Assembly (NCBI GenBank): GCA_900708905.1
Contig: CAADRB010000007.1
Location: 1,910,105-1,974,104 of the forward strand
Direction: 5' to 3'
Source of the DNA: Hymenolepis diminuta
Lineage: Eukaryota > Platyhelminthes > Cestoda > Cyclophyllidea > Hymenolepididae
DNA: 64,000 bases
Positions 54,101-64,000 of this stretch are shown here, piece by piece. The notes under the pieces were generated by a model that saw only the letters and a program-made list of their open reading frames with translations, ran no database searches and was not told the DNA's origin. A program made the position numbers and the translations under genes. Each line of letters begins with the position of its first letter. The stretch's first letter is position 1.

Positions 54101-57100
54101 CTTCATATGAATGTTTATTTGTAATGCTTCATGTTATATGAGTTTTCTTATATTCCAACGTTATTTTATAAATAAATGACTAAATTGTTACTTTACGGGA
54201 AATTCATTAGGTCACTGGTAATTCAGCTATCGACATGCAGTTCATTCACATGCTCCTGAAATTTGGTCTGGATAATTGTCTGGCTGTTTATGCTAAAGAC
54301 CCAGCAAATTGTGAATCAGAGACCTTGAGAGGTGGCCTTGATGCAATAAAGGTGTTTTTGAAACACTTTAATGGAAGGAATGGTTGTTACAATGGGAAAA
54401 GCAATTATAGAATTGCAGTGAAAATAGCGGTTAAAATTACTCACTTTTATTTGGCACAACACTGCAGTAAGGCAGTTTACATTGCTATCAGGCTTTTGCC
54501 ATTGTTTTTAGTTTCTTCTTATAGATTTTCTAGAACTTAATCTGCTCTTCTAAAGTAGATATATTTTGAGTTATATCAATTTAAAGTTAAGTGTCGAGAC
54601 GTGATGCCACTGGAAGCAAGACTGGAATTCATTATATTTCTATTCTCCGAATGATTGAAAGATACCAGCCAAAACTTAAGCTCTCAAAAGGCCTTTACGT
54701 TTTTAAAAACGTAACATTCTCCCTTCGATAACTATTGAAAGCTATAAATTTCCCCTTTCAAATCGCAATTTAATACGGATATCATATATGTTAAGGGAAG
54801 GCTTTTTCCTCTTCCATTCACTTGAGAAATTTTTTCATTTTGGATGTCGTTTGAATTTACCTTTACCTCAAGTTATACCTCAAGCGATCAGGTAAACTCA
54901 CGTTTTGAGGTCATTATTAAGTACCTTACAGTTAAAAGACTGGAAATGTTTAGTGCCATGATACGTCTTCTGTTTTAGTTTCTAGGGTCAATCGCTTAGC
55001 GGGCGACATCGGCTGAAGGGAACTCCACCATATATTGACCCGTGATTTGTGCATGTTAAGATTATTTCATCCCGATTCCTGTCGATTCTTGTCGATTATT
55101 TGCCTGTCCTTTTGTGATTAACACTAGCTTATTCACGACGGTATCAAACTTTATCCGCTTGTAGCTCTTTATAAACTTTGTCTAAGTTCTCTCCAGTTGA
55201 CAGTGGGTTGGAGGTAAATGGGATTTATTCCAGCTAGAAATTATACTTTCTGTTAATTTAAATGATTCCTACACAGTTCTTAATTCTTGTATCTCCTGCC
55301 TTTAACACCTCTACATTTCCTACTTGAGACATTACCAATTCACCAAAAACAAGTAAGTAAACAAGGTTCTATACAGAAGCGCGAGCAGTTGTCTTAATCT
55401 GTCATCAGTCCCATGCTTCTTGTCCTTTCCTCTCCCTCCCAGTTAGTAACTGTGCCGCCAGAGTTTGGGCGGTATGAATCATCGGAACACACCGAGTTCT
55501 GGGGCTGAGGGGGAGAGGGGTGCGGGAAGGTGTCCCAAGGTCATGAAATCCCATTTGGAAAAGGAAGTAAAGGATGAAGTGTGTCACCACTGCCGTTAAC
55601 CGGTATCCCCATTATGGCTTAGTGGCGTGACGACGGCCTTAAGGGAGGGCGTGGGGAAAGGATGCTGGGGTAGAGGGAGTGCAATTGCTTTTCGGCATCG
55701 TTATTATATGGGTGTGCGGTTAAGGTTTCTCGTCCTTAATTGGAGACAGTAATTTTACCAACTCTCTTTGCTACCCTAGAAACGATGAATGATAAGTGCT
55801 AATGTTAAAATTTTGGTAAAATGTCAGCAATTTAATTTAGTTTATTTGATGAAAAGACACTGAGCAGTCTATACTCCTACCAAAATACAAAATGGATTGG
55901 AAGATGCGAGCATTGGAGAAAGAGAAAGGAACTTCAGTTGCAAAGAGTGCCGACTGTCATTAAAACCTTCCTTTTTTGAGTAAACTCGAGAGCGTTTAGA
56001 CATGTTGGCACATTTAAAATGGTATTTCTAGAAATATGCATCAGAAATTGTTTACATTTGAGAAGTTGGATAAGGACGTCATTCCCGCCTTCTTATCTGC
56101 AAAGTTGTTAGTTTTACAAATTAAGACGTGCTGTTAGACAAGACATTTTGTACTTTCTTATGGTATCACCCGCTTTCATCCATCAATTAAACATTAGACC
56201 TATCTTGAAATGGCCTTCTTTGCTCGTCAGTTTAACAAATTTAGTCTCTGCTTTCCCTTAAGTAACATCCTTGACAAGCTAATCAAGCTAGAGATTATTA
56301 GACTGTTGATTGGAATAACCTTGAGCAATAGTTCAAATCATGGTGATAATGTAGGAATTTTCATCTGAAAACCACCTCCTAGTTATTACCGACTGACTAA
56401 ATTTATCGAAATAACATGACTGCCACTTAGTCAAATTAGCTGAAAATAAGCGCTGCCCATGTTGAACATGGACTATCTCAGGATTCTGAGAGATCATGTC
56501 CTAAACTTTGGACATTAAAATTTGACGTCCTGAACTATATTTGTTAATGAAGACGTAGACAATCTTTAAATGTCCAAACTCTATGTTCTACTTCTACTCG
56601 TTTCCTCCCACCTCCTCTCATTGGACCATTTCACTATTTCTGTTTTTAGATGCCCTTTTATTATTAAAATTGTAAATTGTTTTGGTTCGCCATGGTTAAT
56701 AATGATATAAGAGGACAAAAATTGAATCTTCATTTCTTCCTTATTTCTTCAGTACAATTTAAAGTTATCTTCAATTCCCCTTTGAACCTCATATCACTTT
56801 CTATGCCTTGTGATTCGGCCACACACACAGTTATCATATTTGCATATTAATGGCTACGCGAAACGGTTAAATTTACTGCATCTATCAGTTAGAAAAGGAA
56901 ATTTCCTTCTAACTTTGAAGTCAACTTTTCTCTCTGAGATTATACCACTATCATTAATCAGAAGATGTGGATAAATATATTCCCTCTTTCTGTATCATTC
57001 TTACTAAGGAAGTCAGTCCTTTTCGACATGCATAATTTATTATATCCATATTCACTACCCAGAAAGAATCACAGGGCAAGGACTAATTAGTCTCATTGTC

Positions 57101-60100
57101 TTCTTCTTGCATTAATTTGCGCAACCGCGAGCTATTGTAATTGACCAAAATGTATTCTCCTTTGGTCGCGAGCCGATCAATTAAATAATAACGTTTTAGT
57201 CTATTCTACTGAATATATTGTCAATTTTTTGATCGGAAGAAGATTACTCTGTGCTAATAAGGAATAGAATGGGTCTGCTCACCACTGCTCAGTTATTTAT
57301 AGTAAAAGGAGGGAAATTTGATATGATAGAAATGATATAACTGTTTTTACCAATAGAAAATCAATAAGAGCGCGGACGCGTATTTAATACGAACGCATCT
57401 TGGCGCTCGATTGAATATTAAAAGTCGATACAAGCACAATTAAACAATTAAATATCCTGATGTGAGAATTCACAAGGGAAATCGGTCAAGAAATTATGTT
57501 ACTATAAAGAATAATCATTTAGCTTTCCTATCACAAATGTGAATTGTTTTCAATATATAGTATAAATGGAATGAAAGGAAGGTGCAATTTGAAAACTTAA
57601 TTTTTGTTAAAACCCAGATCTCGAGCTGTGCATAATATCTCGTTTTATTTGAATTGAGAAGTTTTTTAGAACTTTAAGTTCGGTGGTTGGGTACCAACTA
57701 CATTGAATGTATGTTTTCATGAAATGGTGTTGGCGCTCATTTGTATTTTACTCCTCACGTACTAGCTCTTATTCTTTTGATAGTTGAAGAAAATATACAG
57801 CTCAAATGAATCTCCATATTTACAAGGAGATCAGCTGGTATAAGCTAAGACTCGTATCTTTAAAATGTTAAATCAGCTCAATTCTGCAGAGTTTTCTGAT
57901 TAAAACTTCTGTTTGTGCTGTAAATATCAATTATTTGTTGTTAAAATTATTACTACCCACGATAATATTAAAAAATGTTACAGTTTTTAATTGTGGGAAG
58001 CAACGAAATAGGTTAACATAAAAGTCAGTAAATGATAAAGTGGAGATGATAAAAAGATATCGAGAGTAATGTCATGATATCTAAAAATCTTCCTTTATTT
58101 GATTTTTGGACTCGAGTTGTACAATATTTACTAGAAGGGCAGTTCACGTTCCAAAATTCAAATTTCACGATTCGTATCCCGGGTTTCAGCAACTGCTCGT
58201 CTACGATGTTCAGTGAATGTCGACCGTTTTTTCATCAAGTAGGGTCGGTTCTGTCCCTTCATTTTTTATTTTTGTCCAATGGTTTAGAAGGCAAATTGTA
58301 TTAAGTATTAATTAGCAGCTTACAATTTTATTATATCAAAGATGAGAGAGGTAAAAATTGTAACTTAGCAGAGCCTCATAAGCTAAACTATATTTTTCAA
58401 GCTTAAAATAATTTTATGATCAAGGTATTTGAAATAGCCGCGTTCTGTTGTTGCTTATTTGAGAGCTTCTGGATTGTTCATTTAGAGCTCGTTTTGTTTA
58501 TCGATTTTTATAATCTCGAAGGAAATAGTTGACAATAAGTTGGCAGACTTTTAAGCAATTTCTTTATATCTTCCGGTTATTTTCCCGTTATTTGAGAAGC
58601 AGCTCACCATTTTGTACGAAGTATCTGTTTTGTAAAGTTTAATGTCCTGAGTTTTTCGAACTTGCGAAGGGATGTAGAAAAAGCAAGAGGGCGAAATAGA
58701 GTTTGTTTAAATCGTCTTCGAATGGTAAAAACATGCACACGAAGGACAATAAATTGTAATAGTTTGTCTTGGAATCCTACTACATATTACTGATACTTTT
58801 AAAATCACAATTTTTAGACGATAAAATTTTCTCTTCTGATTCCAGACTTACTCACTATTTATAGTGATAAATTATTTAAAAAAAGAATGAGGATTTAACT
58901 CGGTATGCTGACATCTGTAAAGACAGATTCGATGGAATTGAATAAACATGAACGAACAGCAAATGGTTCTGAAATGAGTCATTAAATAGCTTCATCTCAG
59001 ACAAGTTTTAAATAGCCAAATAAATAGGAAATAAACAGGACGATTAAGGGAAATTTCCTATTTAAAAAAATCAGATAATTTAAGTGTTACTCAATTTTCC
59101 ATTAAAAAGAATTGCAATGTTAAAATCATGTTAAATCTTATCATCAACTAGTACCCTAGCTATTGAAAGAAAAAGCATATTTGCAGTGGTTGATTAACCA
59201 CTGAAATTAATCTACTGGTCAATAAGCTCCGGATTCCATGAACATGAATTCATTCAAACAACGGGGGAAATTCTCCTGAGATCTGGACAGCTGAACTTTA
59301 AAAAAATTGAGGCAGTCAGTTATGTTCCAGAAAGTAAAATTCAAATTTTTCAAAGACTCTTGGGGCTCCGCCTTTTTTTTCTACTTCAATTTACCTCCCT
59401 TCCTCTTAACTCATATTGGACTTCTTTAATATCCCCTGTGTTCAGATGCATTTCTACCTTGAAAAATTGCATTTTTTATCTTGTCGTTGGTGTGAAATTA
59501 CGACAATTTACGAGCAATCGAGCGATATATATGTTGATCAAAGGCTAATTAATTAAAACCTGAAAAGTTGTAGCAGAAATAAATTTTTAAGTCAAGTGTA
59601 AATATAAACAATTACCAATTAGCTACTTGAATGGATTAAATAACATATTTAAAATCATAATCAATTTCGTTCTTTTGCATCAATTTTTTACGTAAGTGAT
59701 TTCAATTTTAACTTTGAACGATATTTCTGATCTTTGTCTTCTCTCCCACTACATTTTAAAGTCTCCAGATTGGTTTTAATGTCACGGTTAAAATAAACAA
59801 ATAATCTGAAACTATGTATTTGTTTCTTTTTTTAAAAACTGATTTTCTAGTTAATTATAAACTAAGCTGCCTGGCTCTGATACCATCTCCGCTGGCTTTT
59901 AAAACATAAGATAACATGTTACTTGTCATGGAGGAGGAGAGAGTATTTCTTTTGTAACTTGTCAAAGATAGTATGAATAAGGAAGTGTTAGCGAGGGCTT
60001 TTCTTGAAAATTTGTCTTCATTTATCACTTATCGCGAAATACTATGACAAAACAGTATTTATGTTTTAATTTAGCGCGAGGTTTCAATAGCAGATAACAA

Positions 60101-62825
60101 ACTCCTACCATTTTAGAACATTTAGAATAGCCATTTTGTCAGCTATCATTATCGTTTTTCCCGGCAACGCAAAAAGATTACATGTACACTTTATGAGATA
60201 GCATCTGATTATATGAAATAGTAAGATAGGTCAATAAAGGCCGAAACAGGGATCAAATTGCGAAGGCAGTGTTGAGAGTCTTCCCTTATCTTAATTCTAT
60301 AAGCACTGATTCGTCAAACTTCTCATGAGGAGGTATGAGTCATCTTGTAAAATTTAAGTGCTTCAAATCTCTATTTTCATGATCGATTCCTGGGATTCTG
60401 GGTGAGTTCATATCTATCATATTCAGGGCTCGTTGATTAGTTGATCTAACTGAATGGTTAGTCATGCCACTTTGGTTCATGTGTATCTTCTTACAGCCAT
60501 GAGCAGGCAGATGAGACTAACAAAGACATTTAAAATATACCAGAACTTATTATAGTTCACTCAAGGTGATTATTCCTTACCTATATATTTTTACCTTAAA
60601 ATAGCTACCTTAGCAAAAGTCTTTCTTAATGAAGTTTTGTATTCATCTCTATTAAAGCGATAATGACGAATGAATTATCTGGTTTTAATTAGGCAAATTG
60701 GCAAAAGTAACAAGTTAGGTCAATTGTTTGCTGCATTCGTGGAAAAATACTTTTTGCCTAGAAATATAATTACATATTTGGAGTAAAAAGAGGTATATAA
60801 GGCAGATTCTTCTTTTTATCAGACCTCATGTGATTGACCTCACTTAATAGGATTGCGTTTTTCAAAATATTTTTGACAGCGCAATTGATGCTGAAGTAAC
60901 TCTGCATTTGATTAACTGGCTTTAAATTATTGTTATCACTTTCGCTCTTGGGAAAGCATGAAATTTCACATTTGTTAGTCGTGGGACTGAATCTAAACAA
61001 TTTGAGCAGAAGAATGGTTCAATAGGAGGTGAAGTAGAGGGGAGGAACCGAGTACTGGTAGACACTAAAGCAGGATCTCAGAGGTCTTAATTCATTCGAA
61101 ATTTCTATTCATTTAGCTCTTCTCTTCCTACTTAATATTTATAACCATATTCTAATGTTTCAAAGTTCGAATTTCAGGATATGAGCCCTAGGTTTCTAAA
61201 TGATTTATTAATTGGTTGAATTGAGCGACTGGTTATCACATCTGCTTTTAATATCTAATGCTAGAAAAGGTGATTTTAGCATAGTAGGGCTCACTACAGG
61301 CGAATTTATACTCAAGTTCGTCATTGTTTGGGTTGATTTAAACTTATACCATAGTTAAAGTGATTGACACTGATTTATGCATAGTGTCGTCAAATTTGTA
61401 AAGCTTAACAAGATGGTATTTGCTGGTTACAAGAGGATACAAATGATTCAAAGTGGCGTGATCAACCATTCGATTATCAGTTGAATCAATTGCTCAACAA
61501 GGTCTAAATATCGTGGACATGTACCAATCCAGATACCGAGAGATCGAGTCATGACAACTGATCTTTTGAAATATTTCGATATTACAAGGCGAATTATACC
61601 ACCTATGTGAAATTTGTCAAATCGATGCTTTTATAATTCGAATAAAGTAAGACTCTTGACATCATGACTTCATTATATACCCCTACTGACTCCCTCTTCT
61701 CACGCATTAAGTGGCTACTTGGTTATTTTACGTGATTAGATGCCAACCGATGATTAGAATTTGTTGAAGCCTCTTTTCCGTTTCTATAACACTGAAATCC
61801 AACTTTGAAATGATATACTTTATTAGAAAAATAGGAATATTTTGTTCATCTACGTTTTGTTTTAAATCAATCTCATTCTAATACAGTGGCGCCAAACTCT
61901 ATACTACAATAATTACAATTCATTTCTTTTTTTTCTAAATTAATCTGCATTCATGTAATTATTTTGGAGAATTTGGAACAATTTTTCCCGTTTGACATAT
62001 TAGACAAAAAAATGATAGTGCTATTTCCGAATTAGGAGAGTTAATTTTAAATTAAGGAGTATTAACGAGATTTAATTGTAATTTGACAGCAAATCTAAAG
62101 TATGCGCGGTATATCGTGAGCGCGAAAATCCGAAATTGTAAGACAAATACGGTCACTTATTGCGAAATCATGCTAAAGAAAAAAGCAAACTCATTAAGAA
62201 GCAAGATCCACGCTGAAGCAAACTGGCTAAACGACGTATCCATGTGGAGCCTAATTTCTTTCGTTTGATCGGAATCATCAAATATAGCTGTTATTTAATC
62301 TATGGATATGTATAACTTTGTTAGAGATCTTTTACTTGGAAAGTGGATAGTGGAGTTCGATCGGTGTTTTCTTTACTCCCTATACAGCTAAAATTTAATA
62401 AAATGTACATATTCTTATTATTTTTGCTTCAAATAATTTTTTCCCCGAAAATGTGTTTGATTGTCGCTAAAGGCACATTAAGAGCTGATAGGTGACAATG
62501 ATCTCTAATAATAATGTAGGAGCATTGTTTTCTTTCCCGCGAATCTTTGTATGAGACTATTAGCATTTCATTTCATCATTCTAAAATTGGGTTTCGCAAT
62601 CTGAGAAAATGAAATATGTTAATCTTAATTTGACGTAACCAATTTTTTTTGGTCTCTCAGAGAAGTCATCACCAAAGTGGATCGAATCGACAACTCATGT
62701 CACCCGCAATGAATTCAGCTTCTACGCCTCAATTGAGAACAAGAAATCAACATCCACCCGTAGTTAAGAAGGCTCTTCCCCACTCTCCTACTCAACATTC
62801 TGATGCCATATCTCCAATGTATCAG
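36156..62825 (+). CDS. Ser/Pro/Gln-rich, probably nuclear protein; large-intron gene, 3' end off the window
   Basis: Exons: 36156-37092, 46668-47092 and 62661-62825. Phases join (1, then 0), and the last exon ends at CAG/GTTAGT, so the gene continues beyond 64000; 509 residues are seen. The first exon opens with MSSFNCFKPSSVGNIPHRPL (an alternative is an acceptor at 36187), then a Ser/Asp patch (SSDSDSEDYD), a basic stretch (DIKRKLKTKRAYDIKYDIFD, nuclear-signal-like) and a Tyr/Pro/Ser-rich tail. Exons 2 and 3 are His/Gln/Pro/Ser-rich (e.g. NHHQHHSMSPNPVVG, QLRTRNQHPPVVKKALPHSP). The donor of exon 1 is weak (G/GTTGGT at 37093, or A/GTTGTC at 37078). There is no recognisable folded domain; the composition suggests a transcription or chromatin cofactor, but this is inference. 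The family is not recognised. Confidence 0.65.
39975..40065 (-). repeat. dispersed repeat R3, copy e
   Basis: On minus it reads TATAAAGATGGTGATAAAAC then ATTACGGAAGTATCTCC, matching the copy at 53935-54085. Confidence 0.35.
43512..43600 (+). repeat. dispersed repeat R2, copy 1
   Basis: It contains GGTGGCATGATCAACCACG then AACTGGTCAACAAGCTCTGA; similar order at 59186-59270 and 61450-61530, and more weakly at 6498-6560. Confidence 0.4.
44560..44830 (+). repeat. dispersed repeat R4, copy 1
   Basis: It shares TTTAATTGTGGGAGGCGA, AATGATAAAG, TTCA.G.TCCAAAATTCA, ..TTCA.GGTTCGT and GTCTACG.TGT.CAGTG with 57930-58280, in the same order and orientation. Confidence 0.45.
45411..45555 (-). repeat. tRNA-derived SINE-like copy S1
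   Basis: On minus: a box A-like GTAGCGATTAATGTGC followed about 30 bp on by a box B-like GGTCACGGTGCAC, then a tail (GAGCGGAATGGCCAACCACG..GGTTAAGTCTGG) shared with S2 and S3. This is the layout of a tRNA-derived SINE. Confidence 0.55.
46270..46440 (-). repeat. tRNA-derived SINE-like copy S2
   Basis: On minus: GACGTAGCGATTAACTTGCTC (box A part), then AAAGGTCACAGATTGG (box B part, degraded), then the shared tail GAGCGAAATGACCAAC. It lies 0.7 kb from S1 in the same orientation. Confidence 0.55.
49650..49720 (-). repeat. tRNA-like sequence S4
   Basis: On minus: box A-like TAGCTCCGTTGGCA and box B-like GGTTCAAAAGCC about 45 bp apart. No clean cloverleaf, so a tRNA-derived repeat or tRNA pseudogene rather than a working tRNA. 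Confidence 0.4.
51070..51250 (-). repeat. tRNA-derived SINE-like copy S3
   Basis: On minus: GGCCCGGATAGCTCAGTCAG (a very clear tRNA 5' end and box A), then GGGATCGATGCTC (box B-like), then the tail GCGACATGAGCGACCAGCC shared with S1 and S2. Confidence 0.6.
53935..54085 (+). repeat. dispersed repeat R3, copy d
   Basis: It contains CAAGTGCAAAGATGGTGTTG, CATTACGGAAGTACATGCTC and AATAGATGCAGAGATCGCC. The open frames over it are by-products of the repeat. Confidence 0.4.
55380..55690. other. GC-rich island in a large intron
   Basis: About 300 bp with long purine-rich G runs (GGGGCTGAGGGGGAGAGGGG; AAGGGAGGGCGTGGGGAAAG) in sequence that is otherwise about two-thirds AT. It may be an enhancer, an alternative promoter, G-quadruplex-prone DNA or an inserted fragment. 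The 61-codon minus frame over it has no features of a real protein. Confidence 0.35.
57930..58280 (+). repeat. dispersed repeat R4, copy 2
   Basis: Counterpart of 44560-44830: TTTTAATTGTGGGAAGCAA, TTCACGTTCCAAAATTCA, TTTCACGATTCGT and GTCTACGATGTTCAGTG. Both lie in introns of the same gene. Confidence 0.45.
59186..59270 (+). repeat. dispersed repeat R2, copy 2
   Basis: It contains AGTGGTTGATTAACCACTG (itself a near palindrome) then CTACTGGTCAATAAGCTCCG. Confidence 0.4.
61450..61530 (+). repeat. dispersed repeat R2, copy 3
   Basis: It contains AGTGGCGTGATCAACCATTC then CAATTGCTCAACAAGGTCT and ATCGTGGACATG. Confidence 0.4.
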
Positions 62826-64000
62826 GTTAGTTTAGCTATTATATAATATCACTACTTTCAAGTCGATATGAAAATTATTTATTTAGGTTGAACTTTTCCC
62901 AATGGTCATCATGGGTAGAGTTTTTAATAACAAAGTATGAGAGAAATTGAACTTATGGCAGAAGTATTTCGATCATTAAGGAATTGATACGAGACCAAAC
63001 GCAATTGCATTCGGAGCACACGAATAAGTGTGGAAAATCTACATAATATTAGAACATCAGTGTGAGAAGATTGATCAAGAATTCACATCAACACATTTTT
63101 ATCGAGACTCGTGGGCTGATTTTCAATGTTCATTCCAAGCAACTTTAACATTGTTCGTGCCTAAGCGTTTAATTTTTCATGGCGGTCGTAGAATGTAAAC
63201 GGTGAAATTTTCGTACATCGATGATTCATATGTCTTCTCTGCCATGGTTGACCTAAAATTCAGAACTAATCATCGGGACCTATGCTTTTTTGTTTGTTTA
63301 CTTAAAGCTTAAAGCGAAATTCTTATTTGTTAACAACGAAATCGATACCCTATCTAAACATCGATTGGTTGTCGATCGTATTTTATAAGTTGAGGTAGTG
63401 CTGGACCGGAGCTTTGAATAAAAGTGCTTCTTAAGCAGGAAAATTGCAATTTTGCCCTTAATATGAATGGTGAAAGAATTTTATATTTTTGTACGCTTTG
63501 CACATTACAATTTGTAGTTCTTGTTCTGTGAAATTCGAAAAATGTGTTCATTGAAATGAACCGAGGTGCTAAACTATTCCGTTCATTGATGACCGATCCT
63601 TAACAATGATGATTTTCAATTTAATCTGACAGATTTCGTAACTAGCATCTGTAAATCAATTTTCAGTTTTAATTTAGAAAATTGTTAAGGGAGTAAATCA
63701 ATTGGAAGGTCTCGGGTTAAGCGTTTCGCAGTTAACTGCCAAATGGATGAGATGGGTAATAGAAGTGAATAACAAAGTAAGACAGGATGTGATGCCAATA
63801 TAAGGTAGAAATCGCGCAAAAGTTAAGACTTTTAAACATGGACACAGAAAAGAAGATGGATGTAAATTCTACTGGATTTGATCCTTTTACAGCTAAAACA
63901 TTGTCCCGATGGCCATCCATTGATATTTAATGAGTATCCAGGTACATCTTTTATTTGGAAATTATCCTTTTACTGGGTGGCCATATTAATTGGTATTAAG
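62826..64000 (+). other. start of the next intron, to the window edge
   Basis: AT-rich sequence; no exon was recognised before the window ends. Confidence 0.4.

Larger units (their letters stand above)
47093..62660 (+). other. 15.6 kb intron of the plus-strand gene
   Basis: AT-rich; holds SINE-like copies (49650-49720, 51070-51250), R3 (53935-54085), a GC-rich island (55380-55690), R4 (57930-58280) and R2 (59186-59270, 61450-61530). The flanking exons join in phase 0 without needing more exons. Confidence 0.5.

Noticed and set aside
53771..54141. Two overlapping plus frames as a small gene
   Set aside because: Both run over repeat R3 copy d.
1..64000. Prokaryotic features (operons, CRISPR, ribosome binding sites)
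   Set aside because: Spliced genes with animal domains and long introns throughout; no regularly spaced repeats.

Overview
This window looks like nuclear DNA of a parasitic flatworm (Platyhelminthes, probably Neodermata; tapeworm versus fluke cannot be decided from it). The DNA is AT-rich, genes are split into many small exons with GT..AG introns (some only about 35-75 bp, others over 9 kb), tRNA-derived SINE-like repeats are present, and the recognisable proteins are animal ones (annexin, SETDB1, DZANK1). There is no sign of operons, ribosome binding sites or CRISPR. Exon boundaries were read by hand from splice signals and reading phase; no search was run.

Layout. 0.1-2 kb: one or two orphan exons. 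1.9-3.9 kb, minus strand: a complete four-repeat annexin. 4.7-9.3 kb, minus: a DZANK1-like protein with the N-terminal chitobiase/hexosaminidase C-terminal-type domain and the central conserved helix, but no visible zinc ribbons or ankyrin repeats. 9.9-15.5 kb: repeat-rich block with three ~325 bp LTR-like copies (two on minus, one on plus with near-matching target duplication), a diverged fourth fragment, a decayed minus-strand coding block of unknown identity, and an acidic coding segment abutting one copy. 15.5-19.5 kb: mostly empty, with a GC-richer promoter-like patch ending in a 16 bp perfect palindrome. 19.6-33.7 kb, minus: an apparently complete SETDB1/eggless-type H3K9 methyltransferase in 20 exons, all phases consistent, with Tudor, MBD, pre-SET, bifurcated SET and post-SET parts. 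34-64 kb, plus: a gene with very large introns (about 9.6 and 15.6 kb) encoding a Ser/Pro/Gln-rich, low-complexity, probably nuclear protein that runs off the right edge; its introns carry several repeat families.

The genes are not an obvious functional unit. SETDB1 starts within about 0.45 kb of a plus-strand exon-like segment, suggesting a divergent promoter. The points most worth checking are the unidentified coding block among the LTR-like copies, the reduced DZANK1, and the large-intron gene.
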